Assembly: GCA_032622095.1 (NCBI GenBank)
Contig: CP136061.1
Coordinates: 216,534,373 to 216,598,372, forward strand
DNA: 64,000 nucleotides
DNA from: Siphonodentalium dalli
Lineage: Eukaryota; Mollusca; Scaphopoda; Gadilida; Siphonodentaliidae
Direction: 5' to 3'
The notes under the pieces were generated by a model. The model was given only the letters and a program-made list of their open reading frames with translations. It made no database searches and was not told where the DNA came from. This document shows positions 27,601 through 39,600 of the stretch, piece by piece. A program made the position numbers and the translations under genes. Numbering within the stretch: the first letter of the stretch is position 1; each line of letters starts with the position of its first letter.

Positions 27601-30600
27601 GATCCGGAAATGAAAAAAGCAAACGGACAGATAGACGGACAGACAGATGCACCGACAGACCAATAACATAATACGTCCCGTTTTTAAAATGGGCATATAA
27701 ATAGATTCACTGAAAAATGTAGAATTACAAGCTCGGAAAAGTTGCGTCCATGGACAGGTGAATGGATGGAAGGACAGACAAGCTGAATTATATATACCGC
27801 CCCCCCCCCCCCCTCCCCATATCTTCAGTATGGGTGTACATGTATAATAAACAAATGGGTGTGAAATAAAATGTGGTACACTGGATTGAACCAAACCTGG
27901 ATATGATAGTGGTATGGATATTATGTCTGCATAAATCTATACAAAGTATTTGATTCAGTTGATTAGAAATGGAAGAAATTTTCTTTGTAGAAAAAAGTAC
28001 CAAATCAATAGTGTATGTTGAAAGGTTACCTTTTCCTGGGACTTCGATCTGAACATCGCTGGGAAATTTATAGAACAGCAACACAAGTACTCCAATTACA
28101 CACTGCAACGTGAATGATTCATACAATATATTATATCAAACATGGTTTAGCAATAAAACTTACATTTAAAGATACATAATCCGACTTATTGCTCCTAAGT
28201 TACTAATTCCTTGGCCTCAGGAGAAAAAAATATTTGATTTGAGTCCAGGAACACACCCATCAAAGCTCAAGAGTTATCAGAAATTGATTTACTACTTGGA
28301 ATATTTGGTGGCCTAGCAAATATTCGACGAGCCGACCAACATACTCTCGATACCAAATTACGTTGAACAAAATGTTGATATATATCACATTTTGGAATAT
28401 TTTATACTTGAGTTGACAGCGGCTAGCATTATTTTTTGGTAATTAATTGATTCTATTTACTGAAGAGTCTTTTGAAGAAATGTTGTTGTTGTTGTTGTTG
28501 TTATTGTTGTTGGAATCTGATGATACAGGGATCATCGGATTGTGTACCTTTAACAAATAGTATCCCCAATTTTCTGTCAAATAAAATTCAATGTGAAACA
28601 TGATGTTTCGATAAAATTAGTATAAGTTGACTTTGATATTTAACTTTTTCCAGGACACAAATCTTTTGACTTTGACAATCAAAGACAGCTTATTTCTGTT
28701 TTACTCTTTCTTTACTAAATGAATTCTCCAACCCGTTCATAAATGTAAGTATTAGAATGGTCCATTATCCATTTGGAGGGATGTTCAGGAAAAATAAATA
28801 ATACAAGTGCAGAAGGATTCATATTCTTTGGTGGGAAATGTTCAGATAATAAGTTCAACATACAATTGTTGAACTTATTATCTGAACATTTCCTAAGGGA
28901 ACTACTCATCAATGAGTATTTAGTAAAGAAATGATTAAAGTGCAGGAGAATGTCAAAGAACAACATGACCCTCAATGCCAGAAAAATTTCGATAGAAAAA
29001 CATCATCTAATATATATCCTCATAACCTGGAACTTGAAAAAGTGTTGTCTATATCTAATAGTATATCAAGCAAAGAGGACCTTAATATTCATTTCAAGTA
29101 CACAAAATTGAGTGTTTTGAAAGAACTGTATTTCAAACTTTTATAGATGAGAACGGTAGAGTGGTTTTGGTAAAGGCCTGAATCTGGAATCGATAATATG
29201 ACAGTGTTCACACTGTTGGTGGTCAACCTGCCCAATGTCTAGATTTTTTTGAAAAAAGGGGTTTTAGGCCAAAAAGTTTCAAGCATGTAGTCAAAAATCA
29301 CCAGATCACAATAACACACTTACATTCTTTAACAGTTAATCAATAGTTTCTACCACCCCTCCTCCCCAACATTTGGCCAAAAGAATTTTATGGTCATGAT
29401 GTTATAAGATATTCACAGCATTTGGTTATCATTTTTCACTACACTATGAACATTGTCAATGCCTCAGCACACAACATTATTTATCAGTGCACCAGAATAA
29501 GAGACAGAGTATGGAGAATGAAGAAACACTCAGTACTTACCAGTATTACTGATGGAATAAAGAAGACATTTCTCCACCCTCCCTGAGCCAGCAGTATAAC
29601 CTGGAACAAAACATGAACACAAATCAAGAACATAAACATAAAATTACTGGTATGTACATAATTTGTACCACTGCTTGACATGTTTTCCAAATGCAACAAG
29701 AGGTTGCACCTCGGGTGATGGTATACCACCATGGTGCCAAATTGAAACATGGGCAGGACAGAACCCAAATTTAATATAAACAAAGAAGAATAATACCAGA
29801 ATGGAAAATCATTTTTTTTTTTTTTTTTTAAATAATTTATTTTTATTTTCATAGTCTGTCTCAATTACATATTAAAGTTGTACATAATAAATATACATTA
29901 AACATGAAAAAATAAATTCTTATAACAATATATCTATTATCACATGCACACTTGAATAATCTCTGTTTTTGAAACTTATCCTTTTTCTTGTTCTGTCTTA
30001 TTAAATTATCTATAGCATTTTTTCTTGCTAATGTGTCATTTTGACAGTTATTCTTTTTTTAATTCAATTTTTGTGATACTGCAGGGTCGGTCTAAAAATT
30101 GAAAATATTTTATTTTTTTATCTATTTAATTTAAGTTTTTACCAGAGTAATTTCCGGTCAAGGGTCATTAATTAAATTGAGGACACTGTTCCACTTATTA
30201 TCAAAGGCTTTATTTGTTGAATCAGTCCATTTTAGTGCCTGCTTTTCTAGATTGTATTCTTGTTTAACAAATTGTATTGCCCTTTTTTGGCATAGATTTG
30301 TCTTATTGCACCTTGTCACATAAATATATCGTTTTATTAATAGTAGTATATTGTTAATTTCAAGTGTGCTCATGACAAAGTCTGATTCTATTCCAAAAAG
30401 TAATTCTTTAATCTTTGTTGGCATTTTGATGTTACATTTGGTATACATTGTTTTTGAAATTTCTTCCCAAAGAGTTTTGCTCTGATGACAGGTAACCAAC
30501 AAATGTTCTATAGTTTCATTTTCTTTTCCACACAGTGTGCACAATTTTGATGCTATAATCTTACATTTTTCAAGGAAGACATTTGTAACTAAAGTGTTGT

Positions 30601-33600
30601 GATTTATTTGGAATTGAAAGGCTTGCAGTTTCGTGTTTTTCGTTGTTTTAAATGTTTGCTTATATATTGAATCCCAGTGAATTTCGTTTGTTTCTAGTTT
30701 TAGTTTATGCTCCCATCCTACCTGAGCGCATGGTTTATTTGGAATGACAAGAGTTACAATTTTCCAGTACAGATGGTTGTTCAAATTCTTCCAATTTAAA
30801 GGAATAGAGGATATTACTCCTTGTAAAGTTAAGTAGTTAACTTTAAGGTCATATTTTGAGAGAATTTCTCCAGTGTCCATAAAAGAACCATCTTCCCGCA
30901 AAATATCATTAATATGCAATATTTGTTTTTCTATCCAGTTTTTATAAATTAAAGGTTTTTTTTCTCTCTGAATGTGTAAGTTATGGAAGAGTGGCTGTTT
31001 CTTATATTCTACTTCTGTATTTGGGTCTGCGGATAATGTTGCATAAGCTATTAAGACATCTCTCCAGAATGGATTGAAACGCTTAGCAATTCTCATCAGA
31101 CTGGCTTTATTCAAATTTAGAAGAGCTGAGCCTCCATATATATGTAATTTATCTATTAAAATGATTTTCCAATCTGAATAGTTAAAGGGATCTAGGAATT
31201 TTCTAAGCCATGTTATTTTTAAGGATTTTGAAAAGCTTTTAATATCTGGAATTTTTAGTCCACCATTTTCAATATTTTGGACTAGTGTGTCTCTCTTAAT
31301 TTTATCTCTTTTTCCATTCCAAAAAAAACTGAAACAGCAAGCCCTGCATTTCCTTCAATATGTGTGCAGGTGGTTCTGGTAAAACGGTCAAGATTTGTAT
31401 AATAATTGGTAAAATTAGCATTTTTATCACTGTAGTTTTTCCAATGTGAGACAGTGTCCTCAATGCCCAATGTTTTAAAATGTTTTCCATTTTATTTTTA
31501 TTTTCTTTCCAATTTTCCGATACAAGAAGAGGATCTTCTAAGTCAAACAAAATCCCCAGTGTTTTAAACTTTCCCTGGTAGTTCCACTTTATTTTAGTGT
31601 TATTCTTTAGGGTTTGTGTGCATCCTCTTTTGGATCCAAACCATATAGCTTCAGTTTTTTCAAAGTTTGCCTTCAAGCCTGATATTTTTTCAAACGCGTT
31701 AATGAGATCAATTGCCCCTTTGAGTGATGATTCACTACCATCTAGCCATATTACTGAATCGTCAGCATACTGACTTATTTTAACTTCTTTATCGTTTATT
31801 GTTATCCCTTTTATATTATTATCATATTTTAAAGCTGCCGAAAATAATTCAATACAAAGAATAAATAGATAGGGAGACAAAGGATCTCCCTGTCTAACTC
31901 CCTTTTGAAGGTTAAATTGCTGTGACAAATGTCCGTTATTGATAACAAGACTGTTTTATTGTATAATGTTGTCACCCATTTGCATATATTTTTCTCAAAA
32001 CCTAAAAATTCTAAGGTTTTCTGAATGAATTTCCATTTTATTGAATCAAAAGCTTTTTCATAATCTAATAGTAGAATTAAACCAGGGATATTTTGTTCTT
32101 GGCAGTCTATTATCAAATCATAGGTTAGGTGTATACATTCCCCTATATATCTTCCTTTCAGGAACCCTTTTTGTGTATCACTTATCATTGTTTTAATTTG
32201 TGTTTTTATTCTATTGGCAATTACTGCTGAAGCCAGTTTATAGTCTACATTCAAAAGAGTGATAGGCCTAAGATTTTTAATATATGATTTGTCTTTTCCT
32301 GGTTTAGGTAAGCAGGTTATCACTCCTTGGCATTGCGATATTGACATATGTCCTTTTTTAAATGCATCATTTATAGAGTTCAACAGATAACTTGAGATAT
32401 CGTTCCAGAAAAATTTATAGAACTCGGCTGTAAAACCATCTATCCCAGGTGATTTGTTGTTTTTTGACATTTTCAAGGCGTTTACTAATTCTATGTTTGT
32501 TATAAGTCCTTCACATGTTTTTGTCTCATCACAGGATTTGTTACCCAGAAAAGGGTTGTTAGAATCCATAAATTGGTTATAGCTTGTTTCATTACACTTT
32601 ATATTTTTTTCTTCATTTTCACTGTATAAAGCACTATAAAAATTTCTTTGTGCTTCCAAAATTTCTTCTATGTCGGATGTAGAAGTACCATCTTCGCGTA
32701 TTAATTTTGGGATAAGTTTTTCCGTGTAGTTTCTTTTTTCTAAATATGCAAAGTATTTTGTATTATTTTCCCCTTCAGCATACCATTGTGCTTTGGCCCT
32801 AATCATCAGTCCATTTACATGTGTTTGTCTTAAGGTATATAACTCATTCTCTAACACTTCTCCCTCTTTTTGGTACTTTTCCATTTTTGTTTCATCAAAT
32901 AGTTTTTGATTTTGTTCTATCTTTTGTTCTAGTTCTCTTTGCTTTTGGATAATATTTTTCTTTCTATTTGAACAATATGCTATTGTTTTCCCTCTTATAT
33001 TTAACTTTATCATTTCCCACAGCATTTGATCATCTATGTTGTATTTTGATTCCTTTATTTTGTATCCTGTTACTGTGTATTGATCTACTGTCTTTATTAT
33101 TATTTCTTTTACCTGTTCCACATAATGTGCCTCTCTTAGAAGAGAATTGTTAAATTTCCACGTTCCATTTCCTCTCGTTTGTTTTTCAAATGCAAGTTCA
33201 ATATTTATTGATGCGTGATCAGATCTATATTTTGTTTCAATATTGACGGATGTGACCAGAGGTTCTAAATCATTTGATATAAGGAAATAGTCAAGTCTGC
33301 TACATTTTTTATTTGGACCATACCATGTATATCTTTTTTTTCCCGGATTATGTTTCCTCCATATGTCTATTAAATCTAGTTCTTTAATTATTTTTTCCAC
33401 TTCTCCATGATTTTTTGGGTTGTTAAATTTCTTATATTTATATGTATCTTTTTCAAGAAAATACAAAGTTGCAAACATTGTCAATGAGCATGCATTTGAA
33501 AGCGGTCATGATGGTGAACCTCCACACCAAATTTCATAAAGATTCTTTGAACCATGGCTGAGATATCTACACGGACGAAAAAAAAGAAGAAATGATTTCT

Positions 33601-36600
33601 AAATAAACATAGGATAACTCTGGAATGGAAACGCGAACATAATTTGCAAATAAATATTTATGGCATGGAATATCCCCAATCAACCATTGCCGGCTAACAT
33701 CTTCGCAATAAATAAGTACAAATCCATATGAAACATGTATTATTTCATAAACTAATCGTGACCCTGGTAACATGTTTCTAGCACCAGGAACAGAGTTCTG
33801 GCTTTTGTCCATTCTACATGTCAGGTTTAATTTTATATGGCACAAAGATTTCAAAAAACAATTGAACAATTGTTCAAAATTTAACATGTTAACGCTTCCA
33901 TTGGTGGAGCATCCTGACATTTTGCAAAAACCCTGTGCTAATGCATTCTCTTAAATATGCGATAGGGAGTCTCGCATATATACGAGAATGCATTGGCCTA
34001 ACAATATTTACCTTGACTTAAGCCAGTGCATTCTCTTATATCTGCGAGGCTCCCTATGGGATATAAGATAATGCACTGGCACAGGATATTTAATGCTGCA
34101 CCAGCGCAGCTCCCCTCATGAAATGGTTAAATAGCACTTACTGCTAAGGAGGTGCCACCTATCCCACCAGCCATGACACATGTAGAATAAAATCCAAACA
34201 CAGTGTTCCTAACTTCATCAGGAAACCAGGAAGCTAAGACTTTGACAGAATTTGCCCAGCATTGAGACTGAAATATTAATGATCGGATCATATTGAATTG
34301 AGCAAAAGAACATACAGTGATGCCCTAAATAATAGACTCCTAAACCACAGCAGAATTATGGGTAATTTTCAGGATTTAGTGAGAGCTTTCCGATGAATGG
34401 CAACAAGCCATATTTCCGACTAAATCCTGAAAAATTACCCATAATTCTGCTGTGGTTAAGGAGTTGATTACTTAGGGCATTACTGTAGATAGTACGATAC
34501 CATTCACACATACAAATAAATACAAAGGCATCAGCAATATATAATCTCAAATTGAATAAAAACGATATAAATATTTAAGAAAAAATTAACAAATTACAAA
34601 AATGTGTCAATATCCACTTCTCATGTGTAGGAAATGCCTCATGAGTATACAAAAGGTGAAATTATTAATTAAAATGAAATTGTTAATAACACTGAAGCTC
34701 ATCCTGATGCCACACCAAATAAGCTTACAAACTTTTGCATTGATTGATTGAATAAGATTAAAAGGTGTAGGGCAAGCCAAATGGATTAGGAGTAGACATA
34801 TTTAGAAATGTCTAACAAACATATGGTGAACACCAAACCATAACAATTTAAAGGTACTCAATCTGATCAGACGCTCCTAATTTACTATTTCTTTGGCTTC
34901 GAGGGTAAACAATATTTGATTCGAGTCGAGGAACCTACCCATCAAACTCAGAGTGATTAGAAATCGATTTTTGAAGTTTGCGATTTCTATTGTTTGTGGG
35001 ACAGATCTTGTCGGTCAAACGGATGGTCTTGCAGATAAAGATGGATAACTCTAAAAATCAAGTGGTTATTATTACCACTTGATTTCAGAGTTATCCATCT
35101 TTATCTACAAGACCGTCCATCTGACCGGCAAGTTCGGTCCCACAAACAATAGAAATCGCAAACTTCAAACATCGATATCTAATCACTCTGAGCTTTGATG
35201 GGTGGGTTCCTCGACTCGAATCAAATATTTTTTACCCCCGAAGCCAAAGAAATAGTAATTTAGGAGCGTCTGATTGGATTGAGTACCTTTAACCGAAAAT
35301 CTGTCAATTTGAACTAAATGAGCTATAATCATACTGACCTGAGCACCACCATTGATAATAAGTAGAATGATAAAGACATAGAAATTACTCCACTGTCCAA
35401 ATGTCATCTGAAGAATGAGAAAGTATGTGTAGCAGTAGCTTCTATTGATGGAACACACAATACTGATACATTTGCAATGTAAAAGCATATTGTTGTAGTA
35501 TATTATGGTTACACCAGTACAGCACTGGTGTAACCATATAAATATACTATAACAATATGCTTTTACATTGCATTGGCATTCTGTGTTCAATCCATTCAAG
35601 CTTTATTTCACCTTACTCACAAGACTAAATCAATAAAACAGACAATTGTAGCCTAAAACACGCCCACATTCAACCCTGACTTGTATTCCTAACCAAATAT
35701 TATTCATTTCATCAATTATTACTGAAGATATCATTTGGAAACTAAGGGCTGTGACTCTGTTACAATTGAGTGGACCATACATATTCAAATCTTACCTCTA
35801 TCTCAGACAATGGACTTGCATATCAAATAGTATTCTTTTCATCAATTATTACAGTCAGTATCATTAGGTAGACAGATACACATCTGTTGTTTCTATAGTT
35901 ACTAAAATGTCCATTTGGGTGACAATTTCAAATTCACAGGTATGTCAGCTTTTTTATCCCAATTATCTTGAAACCCCAAAATATCTATACATTGTAATTT
36001 ATCATGTATCAATACTTGTATAGGATATATAAAGGATCTACAACTCGTCTCCAGTTTATAGAGAAATTTACAAAATGAGTCCAGTATATTATATCTGGAC
36101 CGAGCCTTTGGCTACACAAACTTGGCTCAGTCCAGACCTAATTTACTGGACTCATATTGTAAGTTTCGCTATAAACTGGTGACAATTTGTAGATTATATA
36201 TTTATTATTTGATCCAAACCTCCGTAAAACATACATAAATCAATAAATGGGGCGTGAAATAGCATAAATTTAGTGAAATATTTGTTCAAACTAAATCAAT
36301 AGTAGTCACAAACATCAATTTTAGCTTACATACATACAGAATTTAAACAGACGACAAGACAGAAGTCAAATGTCACATTTGCGCAACAATAATACATTTA
36401 GGTACACCTGGCACTATTTCCTGTTATATAATGATTGATGTATATCATTATGATTGAATGGGTTTAATGAATGGAATAAGGGTCGGATCATGTAATTAAT
36501 TAATATACATGTACTAGTATTTGTAAAATACGTGTGGCTGAGGCCACTATCAGAAATTCTGTGCTTTGTGAGTACAATATGACTACTAAGTCACTGCTTA

Positions 36601-39600
36601 CCATAGAAACACCCGATATAATAAGGCAAACTCCAAGTGTAAGTCTAGCACCTAACTTATCACCAGTCGAACTAAAACCAGTCTGCAAATTAAATGAAAT
36701 TAAAATTAGTCATTATAGTGTACATAAGGATTCAAATAATACCAGAATAAACCTTTATTCTATATGTCAAATATTTGAAACTACTATTAATAATGAGCAG
36801 ATTGGAACTGGAATCAGCAATCATAAATCAAGTTTGATACAATACCAGAACACACATCATGCATGGACACAATTATATTTATATAGATAATGCCCAGATT
36901 ACAGTTGACTATGCCAAAATGATGGCCCCAGAGAAGGAATTGTCCACTATCCACAGGCAAAGTTAGTTGTTTTGCCCATGGCTGATACAATGTCAATTCC
37001 ACTGGTACCATACACATAGTTGGTTCTTCAAACTAGCAGTTCAAAGTTTACAAAGTCATCTTTTTTGAAAGTCCCCATTATGGTTAACATTCATACTGGT
37101 GCCAAATTCCATTGAGATCTGATAAACCATGACTGAGATTTTTGAACGGACTGACAAAATCATTATTTCCAGATAAACGAAGGAGAATAACTGTAGAATG
37201 GACAGTGTAAACAACACGGACTGACACTTCATTGTAAACCCTTGTGATAGTAAACATATTAGTATCTGGTGTATATCATGAATATTGAATTATTTCAGTG
37301 TATGGGAAGAAACTCTATATTGTGAACTATTTCTCCCTTGTTTGCAAAAGAGAATCCCACTGACGTCTCACTTCATACTCAGATTTATAAGAATGAAACA
37401 ATATAACCACAGGGGGTGGTTACCAGCAAGCCTGAGTTTAGTAGTTTAGTGTGCCTATTATTTGTAGAATGAGGTCCCCAGAGGGTGAATTTAGTGATGT
37501 ATAGTGGGCTAGCATCACCAAATTCACTGGGGACCTCATTCTGCATGGTATCATCTGTTATGGGAGACATAGACTCAGATTGAAATTCCCAAATGGTGAA
37601 TATTGTGAAGTACACCCATTGGGAACCTCGATTATGCAATGTGTCGTCTGCCAATTTGGGGATATAGACAAACTAAACTAAAAAAGAAATAGAATCTATA
37701 TGAAGAAGTTTCTATAGAAATTTGATAATATGCGAGATAGCATCACTAAACACTTCCTCTAGGGAACTCATTCTGCAAATGACAGGCACACTAAACTCAG
37801 ACTTGGTTACCAGTTCTCGAGTATGTAATGTTTTTGTTTCTTTTTCTAATCTTTATATATCTGATCACATTATAAATGTTGTTTGTGTTTTATTGCATCA
37901 CTAAATGGTGACATTCCTAGTCATGTGGAAATTATGCAAATATAAATGTTTGAATTTTAATTTGTAGGCCAAATTTCATTAAGATCCTTTATCCCATGGC
38001 AGAGATACTCAGGCAGACGGGCAAAAAATCAATATTTCCAGATAAACAAAGATCAATAACTCTCGACCGGAAAACCCAAAATAAAACAATCAAACACACC
38101 TTGAATGTCCTAATAGTGGTGAACATCCATACCAAATTTCACTGAGGATGGACAGACACAGGATCGAATGTAAATATGAATCCAGTATACCCACCATTTC
38201 GTTCAGTCATGGGGGTATAAATATTAATAGTGCTTCACTTGGCTGAAGTTAACCTTTCTCAAGTGACTTTGCTCATAGACCGGGAGCCCAGAGGGTTTCA
38301 ATTACACTATCACGTACGAAAGGTTTGATGCCCTAGATTTGGTATCACATTTAAATCATCGCAGAAAACCCATTTCTTAAGTTTTGCAATCCTGGCGTTA
38401 TGGGGCTAGGGGCGCTCCAAAAACCCCCAAAATCACTTTCAATAACACTTTCACGTACAGACAGACGGACAGATTGACAGATGGTTGATACGCATGACGC
38501 ATTTAAGACAGATCAAAACAATAAATACCATTGATATCGAAGATAGTTCCATTTTACTTGAAATAATGGACGCTCAGATAAAATAGACAAATACACAGGA
38601 ATGTCAGTTTAATAATACAAGTTCAACAATTAGGCCTATGGTTCTTTGTTGAACTTATATTAGCCAAACATTCTTACAAATGTATCAATGGGAATAAAGT
38701 AACTCATCAAGCGATAATTCAGTTAACATATTGAGGTTTGGCAGAATTCCTCTCCCGCTATGATAATTTGATTATTCTATATCGATAGACTGGTGGAATC
38801 AATTTATATTGAATCCAATATAAAATCGGATCGGGAGGGGGTGGTTACGCAAAGGCCGTTCTTATCTGTAAACGCCAGGAAATATAATTTCTTAAGAGAT
38901 GTTTTTATGATCAGTGAATACTAATGAACATGTAGACAAAAAATTACAGATGTACACAAAAGTGTAATCAAAAGTGAACCGTCTCAAGTTTCATCATTCT
39001 ATACAGAATTTGAACACCGTGTTTGAAGGGGTGGTTCCAAAAAGGCCTTTCTTATCTGTAAACACCAGGAGATATTGTTTCTTAAGTTATGTTTTTTATG
39101 GTCAGTAAACATCAGTTAATATTTAAACCAAAAATGACTGATGTATGCGAAAGTGTAATTGAAAGTGATTTTGGGTTTTTTTGGACAGCCCCTAGCCCCT
39201 AAACACCAAGATTGTGAAACTAAAGAAATGGATTTTCTTTGATAATTTAACAGTAACACCACATCGGAAGTATCACACCTTTCATATGGGATAGTGTAAC
39301 TGAAACCCTCTGGGCTCCCTGTCTATCAGTAATAAAGTGAGTAATGCATTAGTTTTACCTGAAAAAGAGCATATGGCATGAATATTGCAGTGTCCAGCCA
39401 TCCCAACTTATACTTGTCAAATTTTAGATCCTCTTCCAAGTCAGCCTTTATCTGTTGATGAAATGTTTGAAGTTTAAAAAAAAAGTATGGTACTGCAGGG
39501 TACTATGAAGCTGCGGATTTGAGATCTCATCTGAATCAGACAATCAAAGTACAGCTTTCGATTATCTTTGAATCACTGTGGCAGCATTATTTTTTATCAA

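Larger units (their letters stand above)
29812..33470 (-). mobile_element. Tx1/L1-type LINE, 5'-truncated, frameshifted
   Basis: A non-LTR retrotransposon lies in the same orientation as the transporter, inside the intron between exons 5 and 6. An 18-T run at 29812-29829 is the poly-A tail. The 5' part of ORF2 is lost: sequence begins inside the endonuclease at DTYKYKKFNNPKN. Reading 5' to 3', one frame has the endonuclease end (RLDYFLISN, YRSDHASI), then RT motifs (PGIDGFTAEF, LPKPGKDKSYIKNLRPITLL, LLDYEKAFDSI). After a frameshift near 31950 come GVRQGDPLSPYLF and the catalytic YADD near 31760. After a second frameshift in a run of eight T near 31325 comes the C-terminal zinc-knuckle pattern CTLCGKENETIEHLL. 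ORF1 is absent. It interrupts repeat K. It is a dead copy. Confidence 0.92.

Noticed and set aside
27077-28126. Minus-strand open frames of 70-158 residues between exons 7 and 8
   Set aside because: They lie over pearl-like tandem repeats and a poly-C tract. Exons 7 and 8 join exactly in phase without them.
29780-33490. Target-site duplication for the LINE
   Set aside because: TGATTTTCC and TGTATTTTC on the two sides are similar but need a gap, so they are not strong enough to call.
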